This document shows positions 1-7,706 of a stretch of 12,982 bases of DNA, piece by piece. The translations under genes were made by a program, and so were the position numbers. Source of the stretch: Acidobacteriota bacterium (GTDB lineage Bacteria > Acidobacteriota > Terriglobia > UBA7540). The notes below the pieces were generated by a model. The model saw only the letters and a list, made by a program, of their open reading frames with translations, was not told where the DNA came from and did no database searches. Each line of letters begins with the position of its first letter. Within the stretch, counting starts at the first letter, position 1. The DNA is taken from assembly GCA_021828225.1 (NCBI GenBank), contig JAKASH010000031.1, forward strand, positions 1 to 12,982. The letters are read 5' to 3'.

Positions 1-846
1 CAATTGTATGGCTAGGCGGTACTGGTCTATCGCACCATCCGTGTTTCCTTCTTCCTGAAGGGCGAGGCCGAGGTTGTTGCGCGCAACAGCATACTTGGGA
101 TCCAGCTTCAGTGCCTGCTGGTACTCTGCGACTGCTGCCTTGACGTTGCCTGCCTGCCGCAAGGCATTGGCCAGATTGTTGTGGGGCTGGGCCCAGTCGG
201 ACTTCAAGGCAATCGTATTACGATATGCTGCCATCGCCCCATCCAGATTTCCCGCCATCGCCAGGGCATTCCCCAAATTGTCATATGCAATCGCCCAGCC
301 CGGCTTCAGGCGCACGGCCTCGCGGAACTGGGCAATCGCGGGCTGCAACTTCCCCTGCTGCGCATAGGTCAACCCAAGGTCGTTGTGGGCGCCGGCATCG
401 TCAGGGTTGAGTTGGAGGGCTTTCTGGAATTCCTGCGCAGCACCCGTGAGATTCCCTTCTCCTCGAAGCAGCGTACCCAGATTGTAATGGGCCTTGGCAT
501 AGCCAGGGTCCAGGCGGATAGCCCGAAGATACTCGAGCATGGCAAGGCTTGGTTTGTGCTGCTGATCGTACGCAGTACCCAGGGCATTATGGGCGTCCGC
601 CCAATTCGGCTCAAGCAGCACCGCCTGCTGGTAGTGATAGATGGCGCTGTTCAGCAGTCCCCTGGCCTCCAGGTCCTTACCCACAGCAAGCTGTTCCTCA
701 GCCTTAGCACTCCAATGCGCCGGGCCGTGACGAGTTGCCCTTTGGTGCCCGACACCTTGCGACGCGTCCGCTTTGCTCAAGCCAGACCACGGGAACGCGA
801 ACATCCCAAAAGCAAGCAGCAAAATGAGAAATGATCTCGAGAACAT
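1..846 (-). CDS. Exported tetratricopeptide-repeat (TPR) protein, 3' end beyond the window
   Basis: The reading frame starts at ATG 846-844 and runs off the left edge, giving 282 codons without a stop. An in-frame TAG lies 12 codons upstream, so this is the natural start; the ribosome site (GGATGG) is weak. Residues 1 to about 28 form a signal peptide (MFSRSFLILLLAFGMFAF, then small residues). From about residue 46 there are seven consecutive 34-residue TPR units with the usual pattern, for example AHNALGTAY, AHYNLGTLL, AHNDLGLTY, YDNLGNAL and ARNNLGLAL, each ending in a LxP or LxS turn. TPR arrays are protein-binding scaffolds, and the signal peptide places this one outside the cytoplasm. 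It follows gatB on the same strand after 77 bases, so it may be cotranscribed, but no functional link is evident. The partner is unknown and the C-terminal part is missing. Confidence 0.9.
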   Translation of the reverse strand, partial: MFSRSFLILLLAFGMFAFPWSGLSKADASQGVGHQRATRHGPAHWSAKAEEQLAVGKDLEARGLLNSAIYHYQQAVLLEPNWADAHNALGTAYDQQHKPSLAMLEYLRAIRLDPGYAKAHYNLGTLLRGEGNLTGAAQEFQKALQLNPDDAGAHNDLGLTYAQQGKLQPAIAQFREAVRLKPGWAIAYDNLGNALAMAGNLDGAMAAYRNTIALKSDWAQPHNNLANALRQAGNVKAAVAEYQQALKLDPKYAVARNNLGLALQEEGNTDGAIDQYRLAIQL

Positions 847-923
847 AGACCATCCGACTGGCAGCGCCCGCAGGTCCTATGAAGAATTTTTTACTCTCAA
901 ATCAACGCAGTATTGCTATGCGA

Positions 924-2396
924 TCAGGACAACTCTTTTTTCAGGATTTCCTGGACGAGTTGCGGCTGTGCCTGCCCCTTTGTCGCCTTCATCACCTGAC
1001 CCACAAACCAACCGAGCGTTGCCGTCTTGCCCTGGCGATATTGCTCACTCTGTTTGGGATTGGCTGCAATGACTTCCCGGGCTATCGCAGCGATCTTGTC
1101 AGGATCAGTGATCTGCTCAAGCCCCTTGTCGTTCACAATCTGGTCCGCCGTCTTGGCGGTCCGGAACATCTCTGCCAGGACATCCTTGGCCATTTTCCCG
1201 GAGATCATACCCTTCGCCAAGAGCTTGATAAGCCCAGCCAGATTTTGCGCTGTCACTGGGCAGTCGAGTATTCCCTTGCCATTCTCCTGCAGCAGGTAAC
1301 TCAGGTCATTCAAAACCCAGTTAGCCGCGAGCTTCGCTTCTCCGCAGGCCCTGGCGGTCCGCTCAAAATAATCCGCCGTAGCCCGAGTGGCCGTCAGCAG
1401 GTTTGCATCCTGTTTGGGCAGAGCATACTCAGTCTGGAATCGGCTTTCACGCGCCGCAGGGAGTTCCGGCAGAGACCGCAGGGCGTCTTCCTTCCACTCC
1501 GTCGTAACGACCAGCGGCATAAGGTCGGGCTCGGGGAAATAGCGATAGTCATGCGCAAATTCTTTTGAACGCATGCTGTAAGTACGCTGCTCGCGGCTGT
1601 CGAACAGGCGGGTTTCCTGGGAAATTTCGCCGCCGTTCTCAAGCACCTCGATTTGCCGTTCCACCTCGTAAGCCAGCGCCCTTTGTAGAAATCGGAAAGA
1701 GTTCAGGTTCTTGACCTCGGTTTTGGTTCCAAAGGTTGTTGCGCCCTTCTTTCGCACGCTGACGTTTGCATCAACTCTGAGGCTACCCTCTTCCATATTG
1801 CAGTCGGAAACCTCGAGGTAAAGCATCAGCGTTTTCAGGCGGGTGAGGTAATCGTACGCCTCTTCCGGAGAGCGCAGATCCGGCTCACTCACAATTTCGA
1901 TCAAGGGCACACCGGAGCGGTTGAGATCAATGTAAGTCTTCTCGACGGAGTCAGGAAAGCCCTCGTGAAGCGACTTGCCGGCATCTTCCTCCATATGGAC
2001 CCGCGTGATTCCTATTCTCTTTTTGAGATCCCCCTCTTCAATATCAATCCAACCATCCAGGGCAAGCGGTTGGTCGTATTGCGAAATCTGGTACCCCTTG
2101 GGCAGGTCAGGATAGAAGTAATTCTTGCGCGCGAAACGCGAACGCTCGTTAATGCTGCAGTTGAGCGCCAGTGCCGCCTTCATCGCCATCGTCACCGCTT
2201 CGCGATTCAGGACCGGCAATGCCCCCGGAAGACCCAGGCAAACCGGGCACGTGTTCTGGTTCGGGGGATCGCCAAAGTGCGTCGAACACGAGCAGAAGAT
2301 CTTCGACCTGGTCAAAAGCTGAACATGAACTTCCAGGCCGATCACCGGCTCGTATTGTGCCAAAGTTTCGGGGGACAGCGTTGTCAGCGTTGACAT
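924..2396 (-). CDS. gatB: Aspartyl/glutamyl-tRNA(Asn/Gln) amidotransferase subunit B
   Basis: GatB is the tRNA-binding kinase/transamidase subunit of the GatCAB complex. It phosphorylates and amidates Glu-tRNA(Gln) or Asp-tRNA(Asn) in the cytoplasm, using ammonia made by GatA. The 490-residue product is full length for the family (usually about 475-490). Visible hallmarks are [13 protein letters not shown] (15-27), the zinc cysteines C35, C37, C50 and C53, [17 protein letters not shown] (94-110), HMEEDAGKS (134-142) and the signature [12 protein letters not shown] (162-173). The C-terminal helical/YqeY-like tail is present to the TGA at 924-926. The ATG at 2396 follows a GGAG at 2402-2405 with a 5-base spacer. 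gatA and gatC are not in the window, so the subunits are encoded apart or beyond it. Its presence implies indirect synthesis of Gln- and/or Asn-tRNA in this organism. Confidence 0.98.
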   Translation of the reverse strand: MSTLTTLSPETLAQYEPVIGLEVHVQLLTRSKIFCSCSTHFGDPPNQNTCPVCLGLPGALPVLNREAVTMAMKAALALNCSINERSRFARKNYFYPDLPKGYQISQYDQPLALDGWIDIEEGDLKKRIGITRVHMEEDAGKSLHEGFPDSVEKTYIDLNRSGVPLIEIVSEPDLRSPEEAYDYLTRLKTLMLYLEVSDCNMEEGSLRVDANVSVRKKGATTFGTKTEVKNLNSFRFLQRALAYEVERQIEVLENGGEISQETRLFDSREQRTYSMRSKEFAHDYRYFPEPDLMPLVVTTEWKEDALRSLPELPAARESRFQTEYALPKQDANLLTATRATADYFERTARACGEAKLAANWVLNDLSYLLQENGKGILDCPVTAQNLAGLIKLLAKGMISGKMAKDVLAEMFRTAKTADQIVNDKGLEQITDPDKIAAIAREVIAANPKQSEQYRQGKTATLGWFVGQVMKATKGQAQPQLVQEILKKELS

Positions 2397-2411
2397 TGAT
2401 ACTCCGTGCTT

Positions 2412-2483
2412 GCCTCTTTGGGTGCCGCAGGCCCAAAGGCTTCCGAGCTAAGCGCCTTGATGCTGTTGCAGTTTCCTATTATA
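2412..2483 (-). promoter_or_regulatory. Candidate gatB promoter -10 and leader hairpin
   Basis: On the minus strand a perfect TATAAT lies at 2483-2478. No convincing -35 hexamer sits 16-18 bases upstream; the best are CCGGAT or TTACCG. Start of transcription about 7 bases on would give a leader of roughly 75 bases. That leader contains an inverted repeat, CTTTGGG at 2416-2422 and CCCAAAG at 2432-2438, with a 9-base loop. It ends about ten bases before the GGAG ribosome site. The pairing is seen in the sequence; promoter use and any regulatory role are inference. Confidence 0.4.
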
Positions 2484-2605
2484 CATTACGACCGCGGGAA
2501 ATCCGGTAAGCGAGGGGCGCGTGGCAACGGAAATGTCTGCTCGTACATCCACTCAGTGTGCGAATTACATTTCGATTACGACTATGGGGCTCCAGCTTTC
2601 GTGGC

Positions 2606-2657
2606 GGGAAGCTTCCCAAATAGTTCGTTGAGTTCGTTCGGGCGGCGTGCGTATAAT
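2606..2657 (+). promoter_or_regulatory. Sigma70-type promoter of the AAA+/VWA operon with palindrome and direct repeat
   Basis: TTGAGT (2628-2633) and a perfect TATAAT (2652-2657) are separated by 18 bases and point to the AAA+ gene. The predicted start, near 2664, leaves a very short leader holding the GAGGGG ribosome site (2667-2672). Just upstream is a perfect 12-base palindrome, GGGAAGCTTCCC (2606-2617). Overlapping the -35 is a direct repeat, AGTTCGTT at 2622-2629 and again at 2631-2638, with a 9-base period. These could be regulator sites, but no regulator family is recognisable from them. Confidence 0.6.
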
Positions 2658-2674
2658 CAGAGGAAAGAGGGGCT

Positions 2675-4141
2675 ATGACAAAACCTAAAACGCTGGGCGA
2701 ACTTAAGAAATCAAACTATCGGAGCCGGGGCGTGAAGGATGAGATGCGCGCCAACCTGGTCCGCAAGCTGCGCGACGGGGAAACAATTTTCCCGGGCATT
2801 GTGGGATTCGAAGATACAGTAATTCCACAGATTTCGAATGCTATCCTTTCACGGCACAATTTTATTCTTCTGGGGTTGCGGGGGCAGGCCAAGAGCCGCA
2901 TCCTGCGCTCGCTCGTTTCCCTGCTGGATGAAGAAGTGCCATTCATCGCGGGGTGTGAAATCAACGACGATCCGCTGAATCCGATTTGCCGCGCCTGCCA
3001 CGAGTCGATCGCAGAGCACGGAGACGCAACGGCGATCGATTATCTGCCTCGCGAACAGCGTTATGTGGAGAAACTGGCCACTCCGGACGTGACCATCGCC
3101 GACATTATCGGCGACCTCGATCCGATCAAAGCGGCACGCGGCGGGCATGCGCTCTCAAGCGAACTGACTATTCATTACGGTCTGCTGCCGAGAGCCAACC
3201 GAGGCATCTTTGCCATCAACGAACTGCCGGACCTGGCGGGCAAGATTCAAGTAGGTCTGTTTAACATCATGCAGGAAGGCGACGTCCAGATTAAGGGTTA
3301 TCCGGTGCGGCTGCCGCTCGACGTGGTTCTGGTTTTCACCGCGAACCCGGAAGACTATACTGCGCGGGGCAAAATCATTACTCCACTGAAGGACCGTATC
3401 GGTTCGGAGATCCGTACCCACTACCCGACCACACTTGAGCATGGCATCGCCATCACGTCGCAGGAAGCCTGGAGCGAACGGGGAGGCGAACTCCGCGTGA
3501 CCGTACCTCAGTTCATCCGCGAACTGATCGAGACGATTGCCTTCGAAGCCCGGGAAGAGAAAAAGATCGACAAGCGGAGTGGCGTCAGCCAGCGGATGCC
3601 CATCACCTGTCTTGAAAATGTCATCTCCAACGCGGAGCGCCGCGCCCTCGTCAAAGGCGAGAAAATAGCCGTCCCTCGTCCTTCCGATATCTATGCTGGC
3701 CTGACGTCATTAACCGGGAAGTTCGAGCTTGAATACGAAGGTGAATTGCGGGGTGCGGAGAACGTTGCACGAGACGTCATCCGGCAGGCGAACGCCCGCG
3801 TCTTCAAGAAGTACTTCGATAATGTACCGCTTCACTCCCTGGTCCAGTGGTTTGAGCTGGGTGGAACGCTGAAGTACGAAGAAGGCGCTTCCACGTCAGA
3901 ACTCTACGCGCAATTCAAGAAGATCCAGGGACTCCTGGAAAAGACGCAAACACTCGGCATCAAGGCCAAAGACGATCCCGCCCTGCTGGTGTCAGGCGCC
4001 GAATTCATTCTGGAAGGGCTATACGCGCTCAAGAAGATCAGCCGCAATGAGGAACTCGGCTTTTACGTGGAGCGCCAAAGCCCCGAGACCATGGACGAAC
4101 AGGCTGAAAGGCTTAGCCCTCGTCGCCGGTCGCTGAATTAG
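2675..4141 (+). CDS. MoxR/Mg-chelatase-I-like AAA+ ATPase
   Basis: This 488-residue protein has the fold markers of the helix-2-insert AAA+ clade that contains MoxR and magnesium chelatase subunit I (BchI/ChlI, COG1239-like). The Walker A region is GLRGQAKS (67-74), with Ala before the Lys as in MoxR proteins. Walker B is GIFAINEL (177-184), with Asn182-Glu183 instead of Asp-Glu. Sensor 1 is FTANPED (221-227, Asn224), and the arginine-bearing segment DRIGSEIR is at 240-247. A cysteine cluster (C94, C105, C108 next to H109) lies after Walker A; similar Cys-containing inserts occur in BchI-type proteins. Residues 260-488 form a helical lid and a unique C-terminus. A VWA gene follows 52 bases downstream on the same strand, the standard ATPase/VWA pairing used to remodel proteins or insert metals. 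No chlorophyll or cobalamin genes are nearby, so a chelatase role is not supported; the target is unknown. The ATG has GAGGGG just upstream. Confidence 0.9.
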   Translation: MTKPKTLGELKKSNYRSRGVKDEMRANLVRKLRDGETIFPGIVGFEDTVIPQISNAILSRHNFILLGLRGQAKSRILRSLVSLLDEEVPFIAGCEINDDPLNPICRACHESIAEHGDATAIDYLPREQRYVEKLATPDVTIADIIGDLDPIKAARGGHALSSELTIHYGLLPRANRGIFAINELPDLAGKIQVGLFNIMQEGDVQIKGYPVRLPLDVVLVFTANPEDYTARGKIITPLKDRIGSEIRTHYPTTLEHGIAITSQEAWSERGGELRVTVPQFIRELIETIAFEAREEKKIDKRSGVSQRMPITCLENVISNAERRALVKGEKIAVPRPSDIYAGLTSLTGKFELEYEGELRGAENVARDVIRQANARVFKKYFDNVPLHSLVQWFELGGTLKYEEGASTSELYAQFKKIQGLLEKTQTLGIKAKDDPALLVSGAEFILEGLYALKKISRNEELGFYVERQSPETMDEQAERLSPRRRSLN

Positions 4142-4193
4142 CCTGTCGACACTGCCTCGCAATCGGCTTGCGTGGCTGAGGGGATAAAACCAG

Positions 4194-5435
4194 ATGAAGT
4201 ACATCAAGTATGGGAAGCATATACCGGATCCCTTCGAAGGCTTGAGCGCTGAGGACCTGATGCAGATGCTCCAGGATTTCCTGCTCGACAGCGGGTTCTT
4301 CAACGATTATTACGGCGTGTACGAGATGGACTCTGAGAAAACGATGGGGCAGTTGCGCCAGGCTTTGCTCGAAGCCTTAGAAAAACAGGGCCTGCTTTCG
4401 GATGAACTTCTCGATGAGATGCTCGAAAATCCCGAGAGTTCGCAACTCTCTCAGGCCATCGATCGACTGCTGCAACAACTGTTTGACGAGGGTTATGTCA
4501 CCATTGAGCAGCCACAGCAGGGCGCTGTTACAGAGCCCCGACCCGGTCAGATGGGGCAGGGTGAAGGAAAAACAAAATTTGAAATTACTGATAAGGCTTT
4601 GGACTTTCTGGGTTTCAAAACCCTGAAGGACCTTCTCGGATCCTTAGGAAAATCCAGCTTCGGTCGGCATGATACTCGAGAAATGGCTACCGGGGTTGAA
4701 TCAGACGGGTCGAGCCGCCGATACGAATTTGGAGACACGCTGAATCTCGACGTGAACGCCACCTTGCTGTCGGCAATCAGGCGTAACGGGCTGACCATGC
4801 CGCTTGATCTTGATTATCAGGATTTGCAGGTTCGCCAGTGCGAATACCAGAGTTCCTGCGCAACGGTCCTGATGCTCGATTGCAGCCACAGTATGATCCT
4901 TTATGGCGAGGACCGCTTCACTCCTGCGAAGAAAGTGGCGCTGGCGCTGACTCACTTAATCCGAACACAATTCCCCGGCGACAGCTTGCACATGGTGTTG
5001 TTTCACGATTCAGCCGAGGAAATTCCGCTGCCGCAACTGGCTCGAGTGAAGGTGGGCCCGTACTACACGAACACACGGGAAGGGTTGCGTCTTGCGCAGC
5101 GCATCCTGTCGCGCCAGAGAAAAGATATGCGGCAGATCGTGATGATCACCGACGGCAAGCCTTCCGCTTTGACCCTGGAGGATGGGAGGATTTACAAGAA
5201 CGCTTTTGGCCTTGATCCCCTGGTGGTCTCCGAAACGCTCCACGAGGTGGTCCGCTGCCGCCGGAACGGCATCCTGATTAATACCTTCATGTTGGCATCC
5301 GATTACGGCCTGGTGAATTTCGTACAGAAAATCACCGAAATCTGCCGCGGAAAAGCTTACTTCACCACTCCCTACACGTTGGGCCAGTACCTGCTGATGG
5401 ATTACATGAAGAAGAAGGTTAAGCACATCCACTAG
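4194..5435 (+). CDS. VWA-domain protein, partner of the AAA+ ATPase
   Basis: This is a 413-residue soluble protein. The N-terminal half (about 1-180) is acidic and helical, with [20 protein letters not shown] near the start and a Gly/Pro/Gln-rich linker around 106-126. The C-terminal half (about 222-400) is a von Willebrand factor A domain with an intact metal-ion-dependent adhesion site: D229-C-S231-H-S233, a Thr in YTNTREGL (about 291-298), and D320-G321 in MITDGKPS. In MoxR/VWA and ChlI/ChlD pairs the VWA protein acts as adaptor or substrate-binding partner of the ATPase, which fits its place 52 bases after the AAA+ gene. GAGGGG at 4178-4183 is the likely ribosome site, ten bases before the ATG. 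No signal peptide or membrane span is visible, so it should act in the cytoplasm. Its substrate cannot be told from the sequence. Confidence 0.9.
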   Translation: MKYIKYGKHIPDPFEGLSAEDLMQMLQDFLLDSGFFNDYYGVYEMDSEKTMGQLRQALLEALEKQGLLSDELLDEMLENPESSQLSQAIDRLLQQLFDEGYVTIEQPQQGAVTEPRPGQMGQGEGKTKFEITDKALDFLGFKTLKDLLGSLGKSSFGRHDTREMATGVESDGSSRRYEFGDTLNLDVNATLLSAIRRNGLTMPLDLDYQDLQVRQCEYQSSCATVLMLDCSHSMILYGEDRFTPAKKVALALTHLIRTQFPGDSLHMVLFHDSAEEIPLPQLARVKVGPYYTNTREGLRLAQRILSRQRKDMRQIVMITDGKPSALTLEDGRIYKNAFGLDPLVVSETLHEVVRCRRNGILINTFMLASDYGLVNFVQKITEICRGKAYFTTPYTLGQYLLMDYMKKKVKHIH

Positions 5436-5492
5436 ACCGGCCCCGATGCCACTCCTTCCGGGCCGCATCCACATGACTGCTTCTGCCGGCTT

Positions 5493-5666
5493 TTAGGCCT
5501 CCTCCTCGGCTTCTTCCTTTGCACGCTTCTTATGCTTTAGAGGTTTGTTGCGGGGGCTCTCCTCGCGCTTGGTAGGAGGAGGAGTGCCAACTTGCTCCCG
5601 GGCCTGGCGCTTGACTTCCTTCCACGCATGAAACGGTTCTTTTTTGGGAGGCTTTCTGGGGCTCAT
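5493..5666 (-). CDS. Small Lys/Arg-rich hypothetical protein
   Basis: From ATG 5666-5664 the frame gives 57 residues. It starts MSPRKPPKKEPFHAWKEVKR, has a GTPPPTKRE segment in the middle, and ends in a basic then acidic tail (HKKRAKEEAEEEA). I do not recognise a named family. The open frame extends back to 5813, but that would run into the selenocysteine tRNA gene, so the internal ATG is the credible start. AAGGGA lies about ten bases upstream and is partly paired in a GGGA-N6-TCCC inverted repeat (5667-5680) that touches the start codon. The gene begins 70 bases after the tRNA 3' end on the same strand, so it could be read from the tRNA promoter. Highly charged composition suggests nucleic-acid binding, which is speculation. 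It could also be a chance ORF. Confidence 0.5.
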   Translation of the reverse strand: MSPRKPPKKEPFHAWKEVKRQAREQVGTPPPTKREESPRNKPLKHKKRAKEEAEEEA

Positions 5667-5736
5667 GGGAAATAAGTCCCTTGCGGCAAGTGGCGATTCA
5701 TCTTTACCCAAGGCTGGGCGCACAGATTGAAGATCT

Positions 5737-5831
5737 TGGCGGAAGTGTGTCGGAATCGAACCGACCGATCCACCAGAGGCAGATCCACAGGATTTGAAGT
5801 CCCGGGCGGACACCAGCCCACATGCACTTCC
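5737..5831 (-). tRNA. selC: Selenocysteine tRNA, tRNA-Sec(UCA)
   Basis: This 95-base RNA on the minus strand carries UCA (5797-5795), which reads UGA as selenocysteine. It has the special shape of bacterial tRNA-Sec. The acceptor strands are GGAAGTGC and ACACTTCC: seven pairs plus a C-A mismatch at the eighth. The D stem is six pairs (GTGGGC/GTCCGC) with a 4-base loop. The anticodon arm is CGGGA-CTTCAAA-TCCTG. The variable arm has eight pairs (GATCTGCC/GGTGGATC) with a 3-base TCT loop. The T arm is GTCGG-TTCGATT-CCGAC. The discriminator is G and the CCA end is encoded (5739-5737). The ACTTCAAAT core and the total length match the E. coli selC gene as I recall it. Its presence implies SelA, SelB, SelD and UGA-containing selenoprotein genes elsewhere in the genome; none is in the window. 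Confidence 0.96.
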
Positions 5832-5837
5832 GGATTG

Positions 5838-5866
5838 ATTCTATTCAAGTTGCTGTCTATCGTCAA
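5838..5866 (-). promoter_or_regulatory. Sigma70 promoter of the selenocysteine tRNA
   Basis: On the minus strand TTGACG (5866-5861) and TAGAAT (5843-5838) are separated by exactly 17 bases. Six bases (CAATCC) then precede the first tRNA base, G at 5831. Transcription starting the usual seven bases past the -10 would begin on that G, giving a tRNA with no 5' leader. The hexamers match the sigma70 consensus at five of six positions each. Promoter use is inferred, but the geometry is very good. Confidence 0.8.
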
Positions 5867-5982
5867 TTTTCTGAACTTGGCAGGTCTTGGAAATCGACGG
5901 TGAAACTTGGAAATCCGATCCCATAATCTCTAACGGAGACGCATCGGGCACTACCCCAGCAAAATCGCCAGAAAAGAATCGG

Positions 5983-7569
5983 TTATTTGCCGCCTGAGAG
6001 GGCTTTGCCGTTGGGACCGGGACCTGCGGAAAAGAGGATCTTGCCACCCTGCCATTTGAGCAATCGCATCCTCCAATGAGCTGCTTGCAGCGCACGAATG
6101 ATCCACTCGTAGTTGTCCGGATAATTTGTGACATAGATGTAGCACTTTTGTCCGGAAGCAACAAAGGCACGGAAGGGCTGCACGTTTAACCCCGCCCAGG
6201 ATTTCATCCCCTCTAAACCCTGTTCTAAGTCATTGGTGCCCGTGTACCGAAGGCCCAACTCAGGGTCAGCCAAGTAAAGCAACCGGTGCTCGAGTTTTTG
6301 CGGAGCGGCGTAAGTAAGCACGGTAAACTCACCTGGATTGGAAATCACAATCGGAGCATCGCCCTTCGCGTGAGCTTCAAGAAAAACATAAGTCGATGCT
6401 TGTTGGGCCCGAACTTCGACCACACGGCGATAGGTTTGCACCTCCTTGACGACCAAAAACACACAAAGCAGCAATCCCAGCGCGAAGGCCAGCTCCGGTT
6501 GTGCATCCAGTGCGGTGTAAAGTCCCCAAGCAATGATGATGCTCAACCCGATCACCGCAGGCAGCGCATAACGGTCCGAAAAGGCTCCTACGACGGTCTT
6601 GGCCAAGACAACGCCCACGACGGGAATCAGCAGGAAACCCAAGACCGCAGCTATTTCGTGTGCAGGAATGCAAGAGCGTAGGCGTGGCTCGCCAGTGTCT
6701 GGTTTGGGTCGACGGAAGTCGGTATAAGAAACAACGGCCAACAGAATCACCAGCAAAGGAAGCACTGTTGGAGCCAGTAGAAAATGCTGATAGAAGTAAA
6801 ACATCGAAGCCCAGTGAGGCTTCGCCCAGAAGTGCGGTGCAAATTTCTGAGCGGCGCGAATCAATGGCAAGAACAGCAGGAGCGGCAGAAGAGAAAGTCC
6901 CAAAGCCAGCCAGACGCCCACATCAATCCGCTTCCGACGGATGGAACGCACCACTTCTCCAAGACCCAGAGGAAACAGGCTTAACACGGCGTAATAGTGA
7001 CTTGATACCGCCGCCGCAAGGCTGATCGCCAAACCGACCAGAGCCAGCGTCCGATGCCGATTCTCCGTCGCCCATTGCCAGCAAAGCAACGCAAACGCTG
7101 AAAAGCCCAGAACCAGCGCGTAGGCGCGAGCATCAGTAACAAAGGTGAACCCGGTAGTCATCACTGGGAAAAGCATCGCGATAAAACCATAAAGAGCTGA
7201 AGACCGTTTGGACACAAAATGAAACAGACAGACACACATGAGCCAAAACCCCAGCAACTCGGGCATCCTAAGAGCCAGTGTTGTCGTCCCAAGCAGCGCC
7301 ATGTCAGCGCGTGTCACGACATAAAAGAAGGGGGGCGTCTGCTCAACTCCCGTGGCCAGAGCATCCCACACATTATGGAAGTGAGGAAGACGTGCAATAT
7401 AAAAGGTGAAGAGCTCGTCATTGGTCACCACCTCTTTTGAGGCGATCAGACAAAAGCCAACAAAATAGAGAGCAGAGAATAGCAACAACAAAAGCCATTT
7501 CCTGCTTTCGAATACCTCAAGGAGAGTTTGAACCCGGTGTTGTAACGACCCTTGGAATCCTTCTCTCAT
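5983..7569 (-). CDS. GT-C (family 39-like) integral membrane glycosyltransferase
   Basis: The 528-residue product (from ATG 7569) is a polytopic membrane protein. A first membrane span covers about 25-43. It is followed by a loop with T-N50-D51-E52-L, the acidic pair expected for the catalytic loop of PMT/ArnT-type GT-C enzymes, and then TPPFFY (79-84), like the K/HPPLYY motif of that group. Roughly nine to eleven further hydrophobic segments run to about residue 370, and the last about 150 residues are soluble. Such enzymes take a sugar from a polyprenyl-phosphate donor and add it to lipid, glycan or protein on the outer face of the membrane. The acceptor is unknown. The frame also opens at TTG 7581, four codons earlier; neither start has a clear ribosome site, so I prefer ATG. 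It is the third same-strand gene of the sugar group, 137 bases after the methyltransferase/glycosyltransferase gene. Confidence 0.85.
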   Translation of the reverse strand: MREGFQGSLQHRVQTLLEVFESRKWLLLLLFSALYFVGFCLIASKEVVTNDELFTFYIARLPHFHNVWDALATGVEQTPPFFYVVTRADMALLGTTTLALRMPELLGFWLMCVCLFHFVSKRSSALYGFIAMLFPVMTTGFTFVTDARAYALVLGFSAFALLCWQWATENRHRTLALVGLAISLAAAVSSHYYAVLSLFPLGLGEVVRSIRRKRIDVGVWLALGLSLLPLLLFLPLIRAAQKFAPHFWAKPHWASMFYFYQHFLLAPTVLPLLVILLAVVSYTDFRRPKPDTGEPRLRSCIPAHEIAAVLGFLLIPVVGVVLAKTVVGAFSDRYALPAVIGLSIIIAWGLYTALDAQPELAFALGLLLCVFLVVKEVQTYRRVVEVRAQQASTYVFLEAHAKGDAPIVISNPGEFTVLTYAAPQKLEHRLLYLADPELGLRYTGTNDLEQGLEGMKSWAGLNVQPFRAFVASGQKCYIYVTNYPDNYEWIIRALQAAHWRMRLLKWQGGKILFSAGPGPNGKALSGGK

Positions 7570-7706
7570 TGCTGTCCGCAACAGAGTCTGTTATTCAATT
7601 TGCCCCAACGCAACATTTGCACAGCTTTACACAAAGATTGGCAGAAAGTGAATAGGCAGGAAACTGCTGTCGGATACCGCATCACTTTGCATGCCGAAAA
7701 TTGAGT

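Noticed and set aside
181..834. Plus-strand 217-codon frame antisense to the TPR gene.
   Set aside because: The opposite strand gives a signal peptide and seven regular TPR units; this frame shows no domain and is a shadow.
5438..5465. CGGCCC...GGGCCG repeat after the VWA gene, considered as a terminator.
   Set aside because: Six-pair stem with a 16-base loop and no T tract; too weak to call.
5667..5813. Long upstream extension of the small minus-strand ORF (start at 5813).
   Set aside because: It runs inside the selenocysteine tRNA gene; the ATG at 5666 is outside it and has a better context.
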